Notes: generated by a model from the sequence alone, not told the origin. 64,000 bases of DNA from Acanthosepion esculentum (GCA_964036315.1 OZ038479.1:61866804-61930803); one strand, 5' to 3'. Positions 1 to 11,571 are shown, counted from the first letter of the stretch. Made by a program: numbers and translations.

Positions 1-2459
1 TTGCTGTCAAGGTTAAACAATATGTAACAGCTTTTTTATTGCGAATGTGCAATCAATCGTTGAGAAAAGGATTTGAATAACAATATTATTGATAATGATG
101 CTGATGATAAATACTAATATAAGTGAATAATTAAATACAAAGAAAAATATCGATGAAAAATCCACTTGTTAAATAATAAAATAAAAATGATAATTGTGGT
201 CAATGAATAATAAAAATGTTCACCACAGTAAACGCTAAATATAGTAATTCTACATGATTGTCTAACTGATCGAACCATGTTTTTATACTTAAGCTTAGCA
301 CACTCAGGGAGGAGCAAACTCAATGCAGTAATAACATTATTCGACTATACTTTTCTAAACAAGTCTCCAAAAATAGCCTTTAATGCGAGATCTTGAATTT
401 TTCATATAAAGTTCTAAGAATAACGAATTGCTAAAGCATTCTGTATTCTGCAATGTGGTGGGTTAGCAAGCATATCTCGCAAGCTATTGTTGAATTCGGT
501 TCTTATTGAGTTTGGGAGAGATCTACTGAAGGGGAATGGGCTCCATCAGGCTACCTTACCTTAGACACAACACTGTTGTTATGGCTGCAGTACATGTGAT
601 GCACCTAGACCCTAATAGGTTAAATGACTCGTGATGTTTGGTGAGGTGGTTTAAGAACAGATTAATCATCTACCAAATGATGTTTGCAATATTGCTTGTA
701 TAAACGATAAAGCAAACTGTGGTGAATATCAATGTCTGCCATATTGAATTCAATCTCCTATTTCAATAATATTTTTGAAGTGCCCCATAGGCAGAAACAT
801 ATCCAGAGTAAATACTCAGTTGAGTGGCATGTGTGTTATTCCAAAATTATATTAAAGACATTCGCGGATTTCTAGAGTTTTATGATCTCAGAACTTGAGT
901 CGAATGACATACATTGCGAGATTAAGGGCTCTTCATCAATTTACTGACACAGTTCTTTACAGATTAAGCGACAGGAATTTTTTCGGATTTCTTACTTTTT
1001 AAGCTTGGCTTAACTTTATTTTGAACAATGTATTTATTTAGGACGACAATATGACTGCGCAAATGAGCATTTTATATACGTGTGTTTTGTTATATGATTC
1101 AATATAATATAAAGGTTGAATAATAGAAGTATTAAAAAGGCTAAATATAGTCAGAATTAAAGTTTTAGATAAAGTTTTGTCAATGCAAAAAAAAAAAAAG
1201 AAGTAAAGTTAAAAACCTGCGGGTGTATGATGAGAAAATCTAAAGATTAAATTAAAACTAAAAGAAAAACGGCTTAATAAAGAGGAAAAAAAGATTTAAT
1301 ACTAATTAAGAACACTATTCTTTGTCGTAGGAAGAAAAAGAATTGGTCGAGTGAAAAGTATATTTTACCGCAGTTTTATTGCAGAGCGGGAGTTTTTTAT
1401 ATTAACGTAGAGGAAAACGATAGTATTATTGTTTCGCAACAACTACAAGCTGTACAACTATATACAAAATACTATTCATTTATCAGTTGAGGGGTTCTTG
1501 CCATATTCTTCAGAGAAAATCAGATACAGACTTTTTAAGATGCGGGAGTTTGTATCGCGTGTCACCGATTCTAGTGTCGATTGTAAATCTTCTAACAGGT
1601 TTCCTGGACTTGCGCTAAATTTCAAAACTAAACGGCCAATTTTCTCTGTTTATCTTCTTCTCTGCTTATCTTCTTTACTCTAAATATCTCCCATTTCTTT
1701 TTTAATTTTATTATTGCTACAGCGTCAATTACAGTGTCATTTAATTCTTCATTTTCTTATCTTTTCTACTACCTCAAAATCTTCAAGTTGTTTTCCTCTT
1801 TATGTTTTATCTACTATCCGTGTATTCGCGCTTTTCCCGGTATATTATAATTTTTTTTTATATTTTCATACGTACAATGCAGTAACTATCCCTTTTTTGC
1901 AAGCAGAAAATACTGTGAAAGAATTAAAGACATAAATAAATTACGGGGTTCTATTAGTAAAAGTTAAAATAACAGAAATTCGATTTCTATTACATATTAT
2001 ACATATTAGATATACGTCATATAGAGAGGAGCGAAATATAAAATTCATAAAAAGATATTAACACGCAGGCTGTTGTATTTCTCCAATTAAAAACATTTCC
2101 CCAAACGCTGACAAATAACAGAGTTCATTATCTAATAATTAGAAAGTTTTATTTAATTTTTATTTTGTTTAAGCCAACACAAAATTTTACTTTTAGAATG
2201 TGATCAGAAGCGTCAATTACATAGAAATAATTTATACTGTCGAAGAAATTATTTTTCTTCCATATGCATTTTACAATTTAATATGAAAATAGACCCAAAC
2301 ATTAAGCAGTTATTTGATTGAATGACTCGAGACGGAAAGTTACTCTCCTGCAGCTTAATTCGTGACGACACGTAAGAAAAAAATGGTTGACGACAGCAAT
2401 AGCAATTATTCAAGTAGAGACACAAAACTTTCCATAAAAAGAAAATAGTTTATCTTTTT

Positions 2460-2460
<1 letters not shown>
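1..2460. other. AT-rich intronic stretch without recognised features
   Basis: Both strands carry frequent stops in all frames, and the open frames at 1429-1683 and 1714-1935 show no domain, no codon structure and no splice context. Poly-A and poly-T runs are common. I see nothing else here. Confidence 0.5.

Positions 2461-2524
<64 letters not shown>
2461..2524. repeat. (CT)n(TA)n microsatellite
   Basis: An uninterrupted CT run passes directly into an uninterrupted TA run. The same CT-to-TA junction recurs at 3641 and around 44.9-46.7 kb. Confidence 0.95.
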
Positions 2525-2529
<5 letters not shown>

Positions 2530-2687
2530 GGGCAAATTAGTAAAACTTTTTTAAATGACAACGCGTTAGATATCGCGTCTTCAGATAAGAATGAAAGACA
2601 AAGACTGTGTGTTTTAGAATTTTTTTAGAATAAGAGGAGCAATAAATTAAATTACCTTATCAGATCCGACGACTAGAGACCAGAAAG

Positions 2688-2689
<2 letters not shown>

Positions 2690-2752
<63 letters not shown>
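2690..2752. repeat. (TA)n microsatellite
   Basis: About 60 bp of pure TA dinucleotide. Confidence 0.95.
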
Positions 2753-2753
<1 letters not shown>

Positions 2754-3256
2754 GGAGAAATCCGTTGTAGTCGGTTGGATTTTAAATCGGCCAACTCAGA
2801 ATAGATCTTTTTTCTTTTTTTCTCCGCATGGTGCTTTTGTGATGGTCGGAGATATTATGTATGATCCTGATCTTGGGTTTATTATCGACAATTGTGAAAT
2901 TAGCGAAACCTTCTCTCTCCTGATCAGACTGATATTCATTTAATGCTAACTATAGCGATTATTGTTTTAGTAGAGGGGTTGATGAATTTTAGATTAATGT
3001 CAGATAAGTTATTTCCGGTGGTGGCTGTTATGGAGTTAGCATTATGCACCTAATTTTGTCATGGTTGTTGGTATTGTTGTTCTCACAGTTTTTCTATTAT
3101 CTTCTGTGGATTTTGTAGGCTTTGCGTTTTCATTTCGATCTGAAGACGTCAAACCAAACACACATTGGCAAATCGATTTGTCTTTTAAAATTTTTCCAAT
3201 TTCTTTTCATTATATCCCACTTTTGTTTTAGATATTATTCTCATCCTACTTGCGCG

Positions 3257-3305
<49 letters not shown>
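3257..3305. repeat. (TA)n microsatellite
   Basis: Pure TA run. It creates the Tyr-Ile poly-dipeptide open frames seen on both strands here, which are artefacts. Confidence 0.95.
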
Positions 3306-3308
<3 letters not shown>

Positions 3309-3639
3309 AAGATTGTCTAAGTAGGCTCCTTGTATGTAGATATAGTAGGCCAATGAAAGAAATTCGAGAAATAAAAAAAGCAACAAATATAATAATATTG
3401 ATAAGACTAATAATATTAGTAGACCTTTTGACCAAATGGCAACATGAAGGACAGTTTTTTGGGGACTGTTTTTCCGCATATGTTATATTACTGATGAGAT
3501 CTACTAGTTTTGAGCTAGTTGCTTGCCATTAGGGCTCTAAAGAATTTGTAGAAGGCTTTTGTTTAAGCTGTATTCATTGAGTAGGCCTAAATTCCTATTT
3601 AAATCTAGAATGTCTGAATTTACTTTTAAAATTAATTTT

Positions 3640-3640
<1 letters not shown>

Positions 3641-3704
<64 letters not shown>

Positions 3705-3705
3705 C
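3641..3705. repeat. (CT)n(TA)n microsatellite
   Basis: A CT run followed by TA with one TG interruption near the 3' end. It directly precedes the hammerhead-like core at 3752-3781. Confidence 0.95.
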
Positions 3706-3751
3706 TTTATATGAGGATATTACGTGAAAAACATTACACAAATGCAATCAT

Positions 3752-3781
3752 GTTTCGATGAGTATTAATACATCTCATCAG
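3752..3781 (-). ncRNA. Hammerhead-ribozyme-like core
   Basis: Read on the minus strand, CTGATGA (3781-3775) is followed by a hairpin with GATG/CATC arms and then GAAAC (3756-3752). This is the order and spacing of the conserved hammerhead core (CUGANGA, stem II, GAAAC). I could not identify stems I and III or the cleavage triplet with confidence, so activity is unproven. Hammerhead motifs are known in Penelope-like elements and retrozymes, and other PLE-like ends occur in this window. Confidence 0.4.
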
Positions 3782-4480
3782 GCGCTAGTAAATAACTGGT
3801 TAATAGACAATTTATTGAGATTTAAAACCACATACAACCTCTTTTCACGCGAAAAGAGGAAATGAAAAAGAGTAAGAAAGAAGACACAAGATATAGTTTC
3901 TTTCTCGGGAAAAAGGAAGAATAAGAAAAAAGAGTAAGAAAGAAGAGGGAGGAGAGATAGCAGAATTTGTTTTGTTTATAATCAGATCTACCAATCAAAA
4001 TGGCCTGCGCTAAGTTCAAAGTAAGGGGAGAAACGGAAGTTTAGAAGCAATCATAAATAAGAGGTCATGACCCACAGATTTAAAATCGTCGACAACTTCT
4101 AGACGTTATATTCGATATAAATGTAAGTTTGTTACAATGTTAACATAAGACATGTGACATTTCCTATGAGCGAGGAAACGTAATTTAACCAGATACTTGA
4201 CAAACTGCATACCTCGTGAGTCAAGAGTTAGAATTTCACAATTTTGTAGTTGGTAAATAATATGGCTCTTTAAGAAATAAATGAAAAGTTTAAAACAAAA
4301 ATTATTAAAAATATATACAACTAACAAAATTATTTAAATAAAGAGATAAAACAAAATTATTTAAACATTCGTAGATCGTATAAAATTATTAAAAATATAT
4401 ATAGACCATACAAAATAGAATGCAACTGTAAACTAAAGGGTCTTATATAGGCTGTCAAAATGTCAGCCAAACGCATATGC

Positions 4481-4488
4481 CTCTAGAC
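4481..4488. repeat. Left 8-bp target-site duplication of the hAT MITE
   Basis: CTCTAGAC, identical to 4664-4671. Confidence 0.88.
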
Positions 4489-4663
4489 CAGTGGTTTTCA
4501 ACCAGGGTTCCGCGGAACCCTAGCGTTCCGCCAGTAAAGCCCAGGGGTTCCGCAAGAAGTTACACAAGTACTATGATTGGCAATTAATTTATTGCAGGGG
4601 TTCCTCGAGCCACTGGAATGTTTCCTTGTGGTTCCGCTCCAGCAAAAAGGTTGAAAACCACTG
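4489..4663. mobile_element. hAT-type MITE, 175 bp, intact ends
   Basis: Perfect 15-bp terminal inverted repeats (CAGTGGTTTTCAACC at 4489 and its complement ending at 4663) are bounded by a perfect 8-bp direct repeat CTCTAGAC (4481-4488 and 4664-4671). An 8-bp target duplication and a CAGTGGTT-type terminus are typical of the hAT superfamily. The interior is too short to code and is GC-richer than its surroundings, with GGGGTTCCGC-type repeats. It must have been mobilised in trans. Confidence 0.88.
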
Positions 4664-4671
4664 CTCTAGAC
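4664..4671. repeat. Right 8-bp target-site duplication of the hAT MITE
   Basis: CTCTAGAC, identical to 4481-4488. Confidence 0.88.
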
Positions 4672-5160
4672 TAAATATTACCAGCAGTACTAGAAGAATA
4701 ATTATGCGTGGAAGTTGATCTTACTGTTAAAAGATAAACTTTATATCGGGCAACAAGGTTTTTCTAAAATATAAGAAGAAGCAATTAACAAATTTCAAAG
4801 TCTAGCAAGATTGTGAAGTCAAAGGTATGATATTTTTACAATTAACCGTTAATTCAAATCATTGATTTAATAAATCATCCCTATTCAAAAACCTGATAAT
4901 CTGCATTTTCTCCTGTAAACACAGAAAACAAGGTTCGTATAAGGATCTACATGTCCTTGCTAGTTTTAAAATTTTCCTTTTAACTTTAGGAGTTTTATTT
5001 TCATCTTTAAAAATGTTTTGAAAGTGAAGTATTATTTCTATAAGTATTGTTAGTAAAACAAATATGTGTCGATAATAAATATTATTGAATTGAGCCCTCT
5101 CTTAAATTGAATGTTACGAACGTCACAATATGTATTCGATTCGTTCTCATTTCACATGGA

Positions 5161-5195
5161 TATATACACACACACATTATATATATATATATATA
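5161..5195. repeat. (CA)n(TA)n microsatellite
   Basis: A short CA run followed by TA. It abuts the LINE fragment beginning near 5199. Confidence 0.9.
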
Positions 5196-5198
5196 GAG

Positions 5199-5350
5199 GA
5201 CGATAGAGAGCGAAAATTAATGTGTTACTATGGATAAGTGGCAAGCGGAAGAACATATATAGAAGATCAGGGTCATTGTTTTGTTGTGTCCCTACCACAG
5301 AGAAACCTGTCATTAATATAGGCGCCGAGTCCGTGGTGATTTAGGGGGTT
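5199..5350 (-). mobile_element. LINE endonuclease-region fragment
   Basis: About 150 bp match 10301-10452, the endonuclease-domain region of the minus-strand LINE at 8.1-10.56 kb, with only about five differences and a short indel visible by eye. The segment is too short to code. It lies between a TA tract and unrelated sequence. Confidence 0.85.
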
Positions 5351-5552
5351 GTGCCAAAATGTCTTAGAACTATCATCGATAACCCCCAAGAAAGTTTTAG
5401 TTTTTACACTCGACGGTAGAAATAATCATCACTTTTACAAAATACAATCTGACCTGGAAGTTCTTAATATTTACATCATCATCCAATTGGTATCTTTACA
5501 TTATCCTCAATATAGCAGTGGTTGTCTATCTATATTTTTGAAATGAGGTATT

Positions 5553-6020
5553 ATGTACAGTATTTACATTAGTCGGACTATTGTCCTCATCTTTGTCGCC
5601 ATATTTGTCACAACGTTTCGGCCGTTGTACGCTCCGGCCTTCTTCAGGTGGTTGGAATTTCGAACCGAACCCTTTATTTCGATCACGGGGTAGACTGTTC
5701 TAGTTCCACGAGCCATGTTTGATGGATGTCAGTTATAAAGGCGTTGGTTAGATCCAGTGACAGACCCAAAGAGTGTGAGTTCAATACCCGGTTCAGGCGA
5801 TGGAGAACTTTCAGAGGGAAAATTACTAGGAGATAACTGATAGCTGACATCCATCAAACATGGCTCGTGGAACTAGAACAGTCTACCCCTGTGATCGAAA
5901 TAAAGGGTTCGGTTCGAAATTCCAACCACCTGAAGAAGGCCGGAGCGTACAACGGTTGAAACGTTGTGACAAATATGGCGACAAAGATGAGGACAATAGT
6001 CCGACTAATGTAAATAGCAG
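5553..6020. mobile_element. Fold-back element with PLE-like inverted ends around a tRNA-like core
   Basis: The arm at about 5553-5736 is repeated in inverted orientation at about 5837-6020, with almost every base matching, so the unit can fold into a hairpin of about 180 bp. Between the arms lie about 100 bp resembling the 3' part of a tRNA-derived promoter (GAGTTCAATACC, B-box-like, near 5781). The same unit recurs at 58728-59408, where it follows a Penelope-like coding tail, and related ends occur at 29.5 and 30.5 kb. The open frames at 5854-6072 and 5860-6060 are by-products of the palindrome. Assignment to Penelope-like elements rests on the 59-kb copy and on the hammerhead-like core. Confidence 0.7.
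5930..5963 (+). ncRNA. Hammerhead-like core in PLE-like arm
   Basis: CTGAAGA (5930-5936, fitting CUGANGA) is followed by a stem formed by GGCCG and CGGTT (two G-U pairs), then GAAAC (5959-5963). In the opposite arm and in the 59-kb copy the stem is the fully Watson-Crick GGCCG/CGGCC, so the variant keeps pairing through wobble. Stem III and the cleavage site are not resolved. Confidence 0.4.
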
Positions 6021-8089
6021 TGGTTATCCCACCTATCAGTCGCCCAAAGCACAAGTGTGATTGTTGGCCCACCTACGACATTCGAAACCCTGACGTAGAT
6101 CTAGAACTGATGAGCAATACTAAGAAGAGATGACCCTGGTAATTTTGTATATATTCCATTAAAACCTGACTTCCCTTGTGAATATTTGTGTGGATGTTGT
6201 GTCTATGTGCTACATTTTTTTTTTCGTGGACTTGTTCTTTTTATATTTTTTAACACGGGATGTGTTGCGAAAACATGAACCTGTTGTACGATATACACAT
6301 TATAGGCCAAAGGTTTGGGACCCAACCTATGGATTTAATAATTAATAAGTTTCATACATTCTTTGGTTTAATTAACTCCTACTTAATTAAGATGATGAAG
6401 CGATTTAACTCAGTACATGATGTTCACTATTTTAAAGGGCGGGTAGCCAAAATTTAAAATCTACCAGCCCTAAGATTACCAGTATCCAGCAAGATAGCTT
6501 ATACTAAAAGATAACATTTTAAAGAAACTAAGTAATAGATTAATTAAATTATTATTGAATATATGATAAAACCCCATCAGGAAGAGAAAGTCCCTCTGGC
6601 CTGAAATGAGCTAGTAAATTAGTTTTGAAAAAACACGCAACCTTCAATTTTTAGGTGATTCTTCGAAATTCGAAAATGACCCCAAACATTTGGCTCATTA
6701 TATAAGGTGAACATTTTTTCATCCCGATTAACTTCCAATACCTCTGATCTTTGATCATTAAAATACTATTTAACAATTTAAAATATCTGAAGAAATATAT
6801 AAAAGAAAGAAAAATTCACCACCTCCAGTCAGTGACTTTTTGATCTATGAAGCTTTAACGTTAAGTTAAGAGCTTAGGGAAAAATCAACATTAATGATTG
6901 AATGTCCGTTTCAATTGTCGATGAAGCAAGGAAAGAAAAATTTAAATCATGCAAACACAGAAGAGAGATTGTGTTTTGTTTTGTAAGTTAAACACAGTTA
7001 TTTAAATCTAACTTCTGCTGCAAACCTGCCTGAATTTTTTTTTTGTGTATTCTCTTGCTTCACTTCGTTCCCCTTTCTTGTGCAGGATGATACACCTCGC
7101 AATCCATTTTGAAGACCCTTGTGCATGTCAGCATTGACAAAAAAATGCCTTCCAAGATAAGCCCTTCTCTTACTACCCTCACCTCCAGTTAAACCCTGAT
7201 ACTAATTATTATTTTGTTTTGTCTTACTCCCAGGGCTCCCTTCGATTGTCATGCAGTCTGTTATCACCACGGCCACTGCAGTCTATTGTTAGTTGACCTT
7301 AGTAACGTTAGTTATCTAGGCCACTGTGCCAGAAGTGGGTCGGCTCCAGACATAGTGTTTACTCCACGGGACAAATGGTAGGTTTAGGAAGTGAGTAGGC
7401 GGAGAACAAAATAAAGAGGAAGAAAGAATGAAGGAAAGCGAGGGATAAAAAGGGGTATTTACTTTTTCTCCCTATTTTAATATATACTTCTCGTATTCGT
7501 TTGTATTAAAGGATGGTCAGCCTATTTTATAAGGCCGTTTATTGTTCAACAAGTCACAACAAGCGAGGCACTTGGGCGCCTACCGTGGTGCAATGCATAA
7601 TAAGCTTGTTATATAGGCCCATTCACTGCTGCAGTGAATTCTAGCATCACTGGGCACTCCAGTAATGTGAGTTTGTGCTCATTTTTAGGAGATAAATGAA
7701 CTTGATTCACAGTAACATAAAAATAATTATTTTGCAAAGTTTTGTGGAACTGTTTATCAATTCCAAAAGAAGACAAGTTTTTAACATTGCAGACGTTGTT
7801 TTTTGTTTCCTACGTGGAGTCTTTTTTTTCCCTCTGAATAGTGTCCATATTGTTTTGGACAAGACAATTGCCCAAAAATAAACCAGAAAACACGTTACAG
7901 CAAATTTAAGAATGTACGCTTCTAAAAAAATGGTGATTTTTTTCCTAAAGAAGAGAGACGAGGACACCCAATTAAAATATATTTTGCGTTAACTATTATT
8001 ATAGTAATACAAATTTTAATTGATAGTTTAAAGTTTACATATCAACACCGTTTCTATTAGATTTCCATTAATTACGAGCGATTGGGGGA
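6021..8089. other. Intronic stretch without recognised genes
   Basis: AT-rich DNA with a somewhat GC-richer patch at about 7170-7400. Open frames at 6260, 7696 and 7707 show no domain. I see no repeat boundary that I can defend. Confidence 0.45.
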
Positions 8090-10560
8090 ACATTTCAACT
8101 ATTGTGGACGGTTCTGAATGCAGTAAGATTCAAACTACACCATTCCTTGCGATAGACACCATCAGTATGGATATTTCAAGAAAAGATATTCACTGCGCTA
8201 GAAATTAAAATTTGTATAGATTTTTGCCTAATTTTACCAATGAAATAGGTTCAAAAGTTTTGTTGTATTGCTCTCTGACAATAATGTACAAAAAGACATT
8301 TATTCCTTAGATTGACGAGAAAAGCATTATCACCGGCAACATGTGTGAAGAATTACAGCTCTGTTCTCGTAAAAACTTCGTAGGTCAGGATCGAAAGTAT
8401 ATTATCATGTCTCGAGTACTTCCTTTTGATGTGCTGAATATCGCAGTTATGGGAAAGAAGAAAATGTTTGAGTGGTTTTGATAAAGGACACGTGTCAGCG
8501 TCAAAAGATAAAGTCAAAAAGTATTTCCAAAACAGCACGACTTGTGAGGTGCGCATGCTCAGTTGTGGGGAATACCTATCAACACGCGCAAGAAAGAAAA
8601 AGATTGGAAGGTCAAGATTACTGATGCGAAAAGTGACATAAGACCTATTGTGTCACAAACTGTAGGTAGCTTTAAACAAGACACACATCAATTCTTATTG
8701 AGTGCGAAGTTGAGTAATCAGGATAGCCAATGATAATGCACGTTCCTCATCAAAAGAATTTTCAATGAGCTCGGAGGCGTCGAAACAGGACCTGGTATCA
8801 ATACAAGAAAGTCACCAGATTCGATATGTCCCGCTTTCACCTGAATAAAGTGGACGACAAATTATATATGCTACGTTATCCTGGGAAAACGATGGAACTA
8901 GGATGGACTGAGGGAAAACAACAAGCCGGTAGAAGCGTGTTCATTGCAAGTGCTCGGAAGACTGGCCGTTAACAACTACTTTCAGGGGCCCACTCGTTAG
9001 GAAGGATTTTATTCTTCTTCTAGTGATTCCACAGCTAGAGAACTTAAGCAGCAATTCATTGTGTCACACCTTTTCAAAAGCTTTCGAATAATGTAATGCT
9101 ATGGTCCTTGTGGTGTATTTGTTGTCTAGTGCCTGCGAGTAATGATAGTTAAGATCAGGTCGATAGAAATCCATACTACTTGTCGTTCAAGGGGCGGTTC
9201 TTATCTAGGTGCCCAACAAACTTCTTGTTGATTATGGTTTTAAAAAGATTGCTAATTATACTGAGGAGACTGAGGGGTCGATACTGAGGCGGGTGAGGGC
9301 TTGCCTACGTTCTTGAAAATCGGTCACACGCTTGACACTTTCCATTGAAATCAGAAGGATTTCTTGTTCAAACAGCGGTTAAATAATTTCGCAAGGATAG
9401 TTCCGGATTGATATTCTTGAGGACGACAACTGGGATTTTGTCTCGACCAGTGGCTTCTTAGGGTTAAGACTTTTGATAAGTCTTCAGATTTCTCGGGCTG
9501 TAATGAAAATATTACTGAGTTTGTGTTCAGTGAGACGTAGGAAGTTTGGAAGGGGATGGATTTTGTCATCTAACGTTGAATTATAGGCAAAGATCGAGTC
9601 AAAGAGCTTCGCCTTCGAGAAATATATAACTTCGAGGACATTTATAACAGTGAGCACAGCTGCTGGAAGATCTCTCACCAAATTATGAATAATTATTATT
9701 CATAATTTGGTTGGAGATCTTCCAGAACTCACAGGATACAATTTCTTTGTTTTCAACCTTGAACCTGGACCGCATGTGCATAGCTACACTTTGCATTTTC
9801 TAAGACTTTCTTGCAACTATTGCAGGCAGTGCTGAAAGCAGTAAGAGTCAAACTAAACCGCTCCTTGCGATAGATATTGAAGTAGCCGTTACGGGGAGCG
9901 CATTCAGTGTTGAACTAGGCCGGCTGTTTGGTTGTGTTGGAATTGTGGTTGTATAGAACAACAAATCAAATTATTTGCCGTTCAGTTTGGTCTGAATGGT
10001 CTGATGTGTCCAGTGTGGGGGGAAACGTTTGCTAAGCATTTATCAGGACAAGATTTGAAGAAAAGGTTGAAGAAGTTCGCCATATGTTCCATCGTGTCCA
10101 GGATCTTCGATGATCTGGGCTAATCCATGGAGGATAGAGAAGTATTTGCAATATCTACCTTCATCGTTTTTGTTCGAATGAACTAACCACTTTTTGTGGT
10201 AGATATTGAAGCCATATATGAAAGCTGAGGGAAATTCGGTGAGGATATTTTCAATCCTCTCCGATATTCGATCGGAAATTAGTATCCCATCGTCTCGGCG
10301 ACGATAGAGAGCGATAATTGATGTGTTACTATGGATAAGTGGCAAGCGGAAGCACATATATAGAAGATCAGGGTCATTGTTTTTTGTTGTGTCCCTACCA
10401 CAGAGAAACCTGTCATTAATATAGGCGCCGAGTCCGTGGCGATTTAGGTGATTGTGTTTGGCTATTAGGGGTTGAGTAAGCCGTGGCTGTGTGTTCCTGC
10501 AGTGAGAATGAGACACTGATACCTGTTTCAGACAGAAACAGGAGAGGTTGTGTTTCACTC
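8090..10560 (-). pseudogene. Degenerate CR1/L2-like LINE (endonuclease + reverse transcriptase)
   Basis: Read on the minus strand, the 5' part (open frame 10558-10043, 171 aa) is an apurinic-type endonuclease remnant. It has HGLGAYINDRFLCGRD early, then EFPSAFIYGFNIYHKKWL, a damaged form of the family's GDFNxHHxxWL catalytic motif in which the Asp is lost, followed by HSNKNDEGRYC. Downstream come RT remnants: AREI and LAKLFNRCLNKKSF near 9681-9351, YRPVS near 9280, an AFDKVWH-like block near 9080 (KAFEKV), and TLSFDADTCPLSKPLKHF near 8500. Multiple stops and frameshifts make it inactive. It encoded target-primed reverse transcription. Its orientation is opposite to the host exon. Confidence 0.85.
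9663..9725. repeat. Near-perfect inverted repeat inside the LINE
   Basis: Arms of about 28 bp (CTGGAAGATCTCTCACCAAA and onward; complement ending at 9725) flank a 5-7 bp AT centre, with a few mismatches. It sits between the endonuclease and RT remnants and looks like a local fold-back duplication of LINE sequence. Confidence 0.8.
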
Positions 10561-11329
10561 CTGGAAAGTTGGAACGTAGACCCCCTCACATGCGTGGGTT
10601 CTACATTTGTTTAGTTTGGGTTTGCTAATTTTGATCATTTCAATTGATTTCATGTGTGGATTGTATTTTGTTTGGTGGAAGTAAGTAGTGAGACAGATAC
10701 ACCCACATAAGATGCGTGCATAAATAACTTGTATTGATACGTTCAGATACAGTCATAATAGTACCCTTCATTATGGCATCAAGAGGCCCCAGTGGAGACT
10801 ACTGAAGGTTCAGAAAGGTTTAGAAAGTGACAGTACAATAGCTCCGATATTATACACAACTGATAGTAAAGCCTCCTTCGATGTTACTCAAAGGTTCGGA
10901 TCCTTGTCTATCATGCGGATTACGCCAAAACCCAGAAAACGCCTATCTCCAATACCCTTAATGAAGGGACAAAACAATCCAGGAAAAAAGAAACAGGCAT
11001 GATACCACGAGTCTAACCATACATCAAGGCAAGGGTCAGTAGCATCATACCGGCCAGGGACCTAAGGTACCAAGACAAGATCACATATATATGAAGACTA
11101 AAAGACTCACTGGGAGGAGGGGCTAACAAAGGTTGCTCGGGCGTGTTATGGAATTAACCCGACTTGGTATATTTTTTTTAGTATTATCGCTCGACGTATG
11201 AGGGTCAGATAGATCAGCCAGAAACTGAAAGCCCGACAGGATTTGATTATAGTGGTGAAGGCCTTGTGCAGAGCCATCCACACTTTTTGGAGGGACGAAT
11301 ACAGGGACTTGGTGCAACGGATGCCACAA
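10561..11329. repeat. Moderately GC-rich dispersed-repeat-like DNA
   Basis: Base composition is closer to the transposon fragments than to the intron background. It links the LINE and the SINE at 11.33-11.57 kb. The minus-strand frame at 11123-11539 crosses the SINE and is not a gene. I cannot name the repeat. Confidence 0.35.
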
Positions 11330-11571
11330 GGTCCCCAAACGACCCTCCGCAGGTTTTGAATTCAGAGTTGTCCTTCTCCTAGACCAGTTGCCATCCAAGG
11401 CTATAGAAGCCAGTCTGCCCTGCCTATTACCCATAGTTGGAGGGAGAAGAAGAGGATTCACACCTTTCCCAAGGGTATTAGCACGTAAGTGAATGTAATG
11501 AATCGACTGGAATTCGAACTCGGCTCTCCGATTCCTCAATCCAAGCCGTTATCCATTACTCCACCGTGCCT
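11330..11571 (-). mobile_element. tRNA-derived SINE (Lys/Arg-like head)
   Basis: Reading down from 11571, the head GGCACGGTGGAGTAATGGAT resembles a tRNA 5' half with an A-box. GAGTTCGAATTCC near 11522-11510 is a B-box. The body, with TACGTGCTAATACCCTTGGG and an ATGAATCC-like segment, is shared with the SINEs at 19625-19893 and 20947-21222. The 3' part differs from those copies, so this is a separate subfamily or a composite. It would be transcribed by RNA polymerase III and moved by a LINE in trans. Confidence 0.75.

Noticed and set aside
5854..6072. Overlapping open frames on both strands (and the 66-codon frame at 59252-59452)
   Set aside because: They are produced by the PLE-like inverted arms, which are repeated and non-coding in structure.
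11123..11539. 138-codon minus-strand open frame
   Set aside because: It begins inside the tRNA-derived SINE and runs through repeat DNA, and has no domain.
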